From Pontederia crassipes (lineage: Eukaryota > Streptophyta > Magnoliopsida > Commelinales > Pontederiaceae), in contig CM060189.1 of the NCBI GenBank assembly GCA_030549335.1, positions 49,694,917 to 49,758,916 on the forward strand: a DNA stretch of 64,000 nt. Direction: 5' to 3'. Of this stretch, positions 58,500-64,000 are shown in pieces. The position numbers were made by a program, and so were the translations under genes. Below the pieces are notes generated by a model that saw nothing but the letters and a program-made list of their open reading frames with translations, was not told the origin of the DNA and ran no database searches. How positions within the stretch are numbered: position 1 is the stretch's first letter; every line of letters starts with the position of its first letter.

Positions 58500-59277
58500 G
58501 ATAAATAATAACCCATGAGTTTTGCAGCCCAATATACCAGTATTATTCAGAAAGAAGAAGGATGGATCACCTAAGCTCTGCATCAACTATAGAATGTTGA
58601 ATCAGGTGACAGTGAAGATCAAGTATCATTTCTCAAAGATCGATGATATATCTATTCGTTCAACTTTGCAAGACAAAGGTATTTTCAAAGATAGATCTCA
58701 AGAGTGGATACAATCAGCTACGCATAGCTAATGATGACATATCGAAGACAGGTTGAGATATGGACATTATGAGTTTCATGTAGTGCCATTCAAGTTGAGC
58801 AATGCATCGGCTACATTCATGGACTTCCTCAGTAGAGTCTTCAGATCACATCAAGATTAATTAGTCATAGTATTCATGGATGACATTTTGGTTTACTCAA
58901 AAAATGAAGAACAACACACGTCAAACTTGAGAGTGATGCTAGAAAACGTTGAGACAACACAAGTTATATGCGAAGTTCTCAAAGTGTGAGTTCTAACTAG
59001 AGAAGATCGTGTTCTTGAGTGACATCATATTCCATAATGGAAACTCAGTTGACAAAAGTGGAGGCAATTGAGAAGTGGAAGCAATCGAAGAATGCTTCTA
59101 AAATTCGAAATGTTCTCGGCCTCGTAGTGTACTATAGGAGATTTATTAAGAATTTCTCCAACATAATTTCCTCATTCACCAATCTAACTAGAAAAGGAGA
59201 AAAAATTATGCGGTCCCAATGATATAAAAGTAGCTCATAGTAATTGAAGAGGAAGTTGACAATGGCCACAATACTCA
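58500..59277 (+). pseudogene. Gypsy pol remnant, part 1: reverse transcriptase
   Basis: Decayed plus-strand reverse transcriptase. [20 protein letters not shown] opens near 58537, followed by the [17 protein letters not shown] region and FMDDILVYSK near 58880 (catalytic FMDD kept). Then KVEAIEKWKQSKN and YYRRFIKNFS, the linker to RNase H, at 59050-59160. Frame changes and stops are frequent. Upstream gag/protease were not found. The sequence resumes at 61851 past a CACTA element. Confidence 0.85.
59275..59277. repeat. CACTA target-site duplication, left copy
   Basis: TCA, matching 61848-61850; three bases is the CACTA duplication size. Confidence 0.75.
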
Positions 59278-59642
59278 CACTACATGAATTTTGCGATTTT
59301 GCAACAGATATAACCGTCGCAAAACCTTCGAAATCCGTCGCAAATATCTCTTTACAACAGATTTTTCGACGATAGTAGTTAGGTGGAAATTATTCCGTTG
59401 GAAAAAATTATCGACGCAGATGTCTGTGAAGATAACTTGCCTTCAGAATTTTTGAGGGGTAGAATTCATAGAAAGTTCCAAAGGAAAGGTTGTCCTTCCA
59501 ACCTTTGGACGAATTTTTCCATCAAAAGCTCCTAATCGTGCTGCCAAAATCGGAGGAGGGAGTGTTGGCCCCTTGGCAGGTATCAACGGATTTCGACGAG
59601 ATAACCCGTCGATAATCCCGACGGGGAACTCTCGTTGAAACC

Positions 59643-59799
59643 TTCGACGGGTGTCACCCGTCGAAACCTAGAAGGCTTCGACGGGTGGCACCCGTCGAGA
59701 CAGGCGCTCTCCTGTCGAAGCCTTCGATGGGTTTGACCCGTCGAATGCTTCGGCGGGAGACACAAGTCGAAGCCTTTGACGGGTGCGACGTCCGTCGAA
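59643..59799. repeat. Array of TTCGACGGGT palindromes
   Basis: Five units with arms TTCGACGGGTG and CACCCGTCGAA start at 59643, 59677, 59723, 59749 and 59775. The first is a perfect inverted repeat with 11-base arms and a one-base centre; later ones are degenerate. Confidence 0.85.
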
Positions 59800-59879
59800 A
59801 AGTTTTTAAAAATACAAACAAATAGGCCGCCCATCGATCTGGAGTAGGCGGCCAAAAACGAGATAGAGAGAGAGGGAGA

Positions 59880-60350
59880 GGGGGATGACGAGGCGGCCAC
59901 GGACGTGATCGACCGTCTACACACCGGATCAGCTGCCCGCGCGTCGGATCCGGCCGCCTGGGAGCTGGATCCGCGGCACGCGGCCGGATCTAGCCAACTG
60001 CGAATTGGATATGTCGCCTACGAGCCGGATCCGTCGCTTGCGAGTCGGATCCAGCCGCCCGCATGTCGGATCCGACGGCGGCCGCCTGTGCACCGGATCC
60101 AGTCGGAGTCGAGAGAGAGGGACAGGGACACGGAGTGGGGGAGCATGGCCGAGTCAACAAAGAGGAAGAGAAAGAGGGGGAGGGGTGGCCGGGATAGCTG
60201 AAGTCGGGAGTCACCGCCGCCATGGGAGAGAGAGGGAGATGAGGAGAGATAGAGTGGGGGAGAACGAGCTCTATCTTTACTCGAGTAGGCAAGGGGGAAA
60301 GTGGGAGGAGGAAAAATATAGGGAGAGTGGGGGTGCAGGAACGAGAAGGC
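59880..60350. repeat. GC-rich block with GCCGGATCC repeats
   Basis: Repeated CCGGATCC / GTCGGATCC words from 59930 to 60100, then GA-rich sequence. Open frames exist on both strands but none resembles a known protein. Confidence 0.7.
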
Positions 60351-60384
60351 GGAGGGGGAAAAATTGTGTGGAAAAATATTAGAG

Positions 60385-61690
60385 TTAGCGACGGGTATAT
60401 CCTTCGGAATTACTGAAGGATTTGACATCCGTCGGTAATTCCGAAGGAAGTACCTGTCAGTAATTAAAATAATATTACTTTTATCAATGTTTATGTAAGA
60501 AATTTTTTTGTTAAACATTAATATTATATATATTAACATATACGACTAAAAATATTAAAAATCATAATATTATATTATAAATAAATGGAAGATGGATATG
60601 TATTATATTATAAATATTCATAAAAAAATATTTATTGTAATTACCGACGGGTATGTCCTTCAAAATTACCGAAGGATTTACAATCCGTCAGTAATTTCGA
60701 AGGAAGCACCCGTCAGTAATTACAATAATAATATTTTTTATCAATATCTATATAGATTTTATCTTATATTATATATAATATTAAAATATCATATAGAGAA
60801 ACTTTCAATCACATTTGACAAATTATTTTTCTAGTAGGTAGGATCCATTACTTCCGTATAGTTACAAGTTCAAACCCCAATACCACTTTTTTTGTCATTT
60901 ATTTATTTACTCATTCATATATATAAATATATATAAATAAATTTCATATTAGATCTAAACCAAGTTATTCAAGTTATTTTATTTTTTATGTATTGATAAT
61001 TATATTTCAATAAATAATTATATATAAATTAATGTGAACTAAAATTATAACATAATATAATGTTACTAATGTTTATAATCATATATATTAATACATATAA
61101 TTAATATCAATACATATACTATTATTTAATGTTTAATAATATTATTATATATGTAAATATGGATAATAAATTATATTATTATAATTACCGATGGATAATT
61201 CTTTCGAAAGGGCCGACGGATGTCAAATCCTTTGGTAATTTCGAAGGTGTTATCCTTTGATAAATAAAATAATAATATATTATTAATGTGTATAATATAA
61301 TGCATATCTCTCTTCCATTTACTTCAATATTTATAATATAATATAATATTACTAATGTTTATAATCATATATATTAATACATATAACTAATATCAATACA
61401 TATACTATTATTAATGTTTAATAATAATATTATATATGTAAATATGGATAATAAATGATAATATTTTAATTATCGACGGGTACTTCCTTCGAAAGTATCA
61501 AATTCTTCGGTAATTTCAAAGGCATTATCCTTCGGTAAATAAAATAATAATTTAATAATAGAATAGTGAATATATACTTATATTATATTACATATATATT
61601 ATTATAAATATAATTACCGACAGGTTTAGTCTTCAAAATTATCGACGAATTTAAATCCCTCGGTAATTTCGAAGGCTATACCCGTCGGTA
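60385..61690. repeat. Right subterminal repeats of CACTA element
   Basis: Five blocks of about 75 bases near 60385, 60640, 61187, 61470 and 61613. Each pairs ACCGACGGGT/ATCCTTCGG with an inverted TAATTTCGAAGG part, separated by AT-rich filler of variable length. Confidence 0.8.
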
Positions 61691-61847
61691 ATGTATCGAT
61701 GGAGATTTGTCGTCCGTAGTAATGAAGGACTTTTTGGTCTTCGGTAATTCGGAAGGATTTCCTATCCATCCAATTGCCATCTAAAAATGCGAAGGATATG
61801 TGTCCTTCGAAAAATGTCCATCGCAAATTAGGCATTTTCTTATAGTG

Positions 61848-61850
61848 TCA
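61848..61850. repeat. CACTA target-site duplication, right copy
   Basis: TCA, matching 59275-59277. Confidence 0.75.
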
Positions 61851-62700
61851 CCCCACCATTAGAAAGTGGTGGGTATAAGGTCTACAAAGATGCATGTGGG
61901 ATAGGATTAAGATGATACATCATGGAAAGGTTATAGAATATGCATCCAAATAATTGAGCATGAGTTGAATTATCCACACATGACTTAGAATTGGCAGTAG
62001 TTAATTTCTCCGTAAAGACATAGATACATTACTTGTACGGAAAAGAATTTGAAGTGTGTCTTCATGCTATATATAAGACAAATGAGATGGATGGAGCTAC
62101 TAAAGGATTATGAGTTCTCCATTAACTATCACCTAAACAAGGAAAACTCAATGACTAATGCATTGAATAAGAAATGAGTAGGGTCTCTCGCCTTCCTTAG
62201 CTTGAGACGTTATGAGATAATCGAAGAGTTGATCAAGTGGAATCTAATGCCTAGGAAGAATGGAACCTTCATGATGATGGAGAGGATCGAGTTGGATTTG
62301 GATTATTAAGGCTCAATCTAGTGACACAAAATACAATGCCATGATGAAGCCATGCAATTCAAATGAGGAAAATGTGCAACAATCCTTGATAGCAGAATTA
62401 GATACAGAGGTTGCCTATGGATCCCCATTGACCTAGTCTGGAAGATAGATGTCGTGAATGAATGGCACAAATTGGAATTTGCAATTCATTCAAGCAGTAC
62501 AAAGATGTACGAAGACATACAAGGAAGCTTATAATGACTAGATATGAAAAGAAAGATTGTCGAGTATGTGACAAAGTGTTTGGTATGCTAGCAAGTGAAG
62601 ATAGAACACCAGAAGCCCTGAGTTTGGACATTCCACAATGAAAGTGGGATGAGATTCCCAAAGGCTTTGTCACCAGCCGACCTCACACTCAAAAGAGGTC
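61851..62700 (+). pseudogene. Gypsy pol remnant, part 2: RNase H and integrase start
   Basis: Continues the gypsy frame after the CACTA element: GGYKVYKDACGIG (RNase H catalytic strand), then LSTHDLELAVVNFSVKT and HYLYGKEFEV, the YEFSINYHL-like end of RNase H near 62110, and integrase sequence near 62490-62640 (HSSSTKMYEDIQ, KIVEYVTKCLVC, KIEHQKP). Stops and frame changes are numerous. It ends where an LTR begins at 62716. Confidence 0.82.
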
Positions 62701-62715
62701 ATTGATGGTTGAATT

Positions 62716-64000
62716 TGTAACAAATAAATTTACTAATAAGTGCACTAGTCGTCAAGTAATAAAGTGTAAAGTAGAGTTATCGATCCCACGAGGAACTAAT
62801 TAAATCTAATCTATCTCAATAATTTACTAGGAGAAGAAAGGGATTTTGCGATAAAAATAGAAAATTAAAGGTGCAAAAAACAAATTATAAACAAATAAAA
62901 TAAATTGGTGTTAAGCCTTGGGGATTATAGATGATTAATGTAAAGATAAACGTGCATGATCATCTGTAATAGTTGAGTTATAATAGTAAATAATAGTATC
63001 GATTCTTATGATGAATTAGGAGTACCTAAAGTATTAACCTCTTAAGATGAGTAAACCAAACTACCTTAACTTATAATAAAATTAATAACTACAAACGACA
63101 AGTCAATTATCAATCTTCCATAGAATTAAGATGCATTAATATATATCTTCTATACTATTATTCACTCACAAATCTGGACAGAATAATAGACGATACAAAA
63201 TTCGGCACAAACGATGAGCTACCGAACACGCATTATGTATGCTTCAAACTTAAAAGTAAAAGATCAATTATTAAAGTAATAATAATTTCTAAAACTAATG
63301 ACTCCTTTTACATGTTTGTAATCTGATCTCAAAAATAAAATCACTCATAAAAACATAATTAACTCAGTATGCGTAATCAAAAGAAACTAAAAAGTTTAAT
63401 TAACTCAACTAATAAGAAGGTTCAAATAGTTTTTCTTCTTAAAAAGAAAATATGAAATCTCTATTACAGAAAATATAAATGAAAAGCTAGGTAAAAAGCA
63501 TCTAAGTAAAGATAGAAGAAGAACTCGTAGCCTTAGAGACCTTTAGATCGTTGCACAACACAAATGACGAGTTGCTACACAATCTTCTCCTTCGGTTGGC
63601 CTTCGAGCCTTGAAAATTCATCCTTAGCAATATGGCATGACCCTCAAGTCTCAAACACCACATTTTCTGTCCTATGACCTCTATTTATAGTCTCTCAGTG
63701 TGTCAAAGATTTTGGTAAAGTTTCAGTTTGATTGAGAGTCTTTTTATATCAAAATAATAAAAATTATGAACAAACTTTGATTGAGATTTAAAATCATTTA
63801 AAACATTTTCAAATCTTAGTAAATATGCTTCTTAACGATCCCTGTGATTATGATAAAGTTTGGAGTTGATTTGCAATTGAAATTTCCAAGAAAAGTCGAA
63901 GAAATCTCAAAATCAGCCTTCGTAATGCCCCATAAGAGCTTCGTAACGGACTGATCACGGCCCATAATATTGATTACACGGTCCTTACAGTGTCCAAATT
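62716..64000 (-). repeat. Athila/Tat-like LTR, cut by window edge
   Basis: Starts TGTAACAAATAAATT within the decayed gypsy integrase. Read on the minus strand, its end (CCTCGTGGGATCGATAACTC, TTTATTACTTGACGACTAGT) closely follows the last 80 bases of the LTR at 45192. A TATA box (CTATAAATAGAGG on the minus strand, about 63682-63694) suits a promoter in that direction. There is no primer site or internal region left of it, so it may be a solo LTR or the 3' LTR of an element lying to the right. Confidence 0.65.

Larger units (their letters stand above)
59278..61847. mobile_element. Non-autonomous CACTA transposon (2,570 bp)
   Basis: Tips are CACTACATGAATTTTGC on the left and, complemented, CACTATAAGAAAATGCC on the right, with TCA duplications. 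Subterminal repeats of ACCGACGGGT and CCTTCGGTAATT type fill both flanks. A GC-rich block (about 59880-60350) is central-left. Deleting the element and one TCA rejoins the gypsy RNase H frame. No transposase domain was found. Confidence 0.88.

Overview
The window is repeat-dense DNA from the nuclear genome of a flowering plant. It holds plant-type Ty1/copia, chromovirus (Tekay/Del-like) and Athila-like LTR retrotransposons, an L1 LINE with a C-terminal RNase H, CACTA, hAT and probable Mutator-type DNA elements, and a probable Helitron, in an AT-rich background. I found no convincing host gene, tRNA, rRNA or CRISPR array. Nearly every long reading frame belongs to a transposable element, and every element ORF checked is broken. 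The species cannot be told from the sequence.

Layout, left to right. A probable Helitron lies at 648-1528. A complete copia element (3916-9198, TSD ATGAT) has its polyprotein in one frame with two stop codons. AT-rich DNA follows, with a Tourist-like candidate (9647-10327) and a long-arm MITE (11515-12064). A 2.0-kb solo LTR (13534-15559, TSD TCATC) splits an unidentified repeat. A decayed CACTA element (17271-about 21227) comes next. A minus-strand Tekay-like chromovirus (21490-40122) has 3.45-kb LTRs, one of them truncated, and an internally deleted pol. A 9.6-kb minus-strand Athila-like element (24719-34281, TSD AGGCC) with gag but no pol is nested in it. A minus-strand L1 LINE (41874-56810, 14-bp TSD) is split by a plus-strand Athila-like element (45192-54268, TSD CACAC). 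Then come a hAT MITE (57259-58171, 8-bp TSD CATGTAGC), a plus-strand gypsy pol remnant (58500-62700) interrupted by a non-autonomous CACTA element (59278-61847, TSD TCA), and from 62716 an LTR of a third Athila/Tat-like element that leaves the window.

Exact target-site duplications give a relative order: the LINE predates the element inside it, the chromovirus was deleted internally and then hit by the gag-only element, and the gypsy remnant predates its CACTA insertion.

The observation most worth following up is that four LTR families here each carry an array of a short motif repeated at close to 21 bp, about two turns of B-DNA. In the Athila-like LTRs (45398 and 52967) these are pairs of CACGGCCGTG-type palindromes, five of six pairs exactly 21 bp apart in one LTR, in roughly 60-bp units. 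A similar palindrome with 20-22 bp spacing occurs in the unrelated chromoviral solo LTR. The chromoviral LTRs carry a CCCGGGCC-type motif at mostly 21-22 bp, and the gag-only element a GATAACTTG motif at 19-23 bp. Where the LTR direction is known, the arrays lie toward or upstream of the likely core promoter. I know of no named description of this arrangement, but my knowledge is limited and the spacings were counted by hand.
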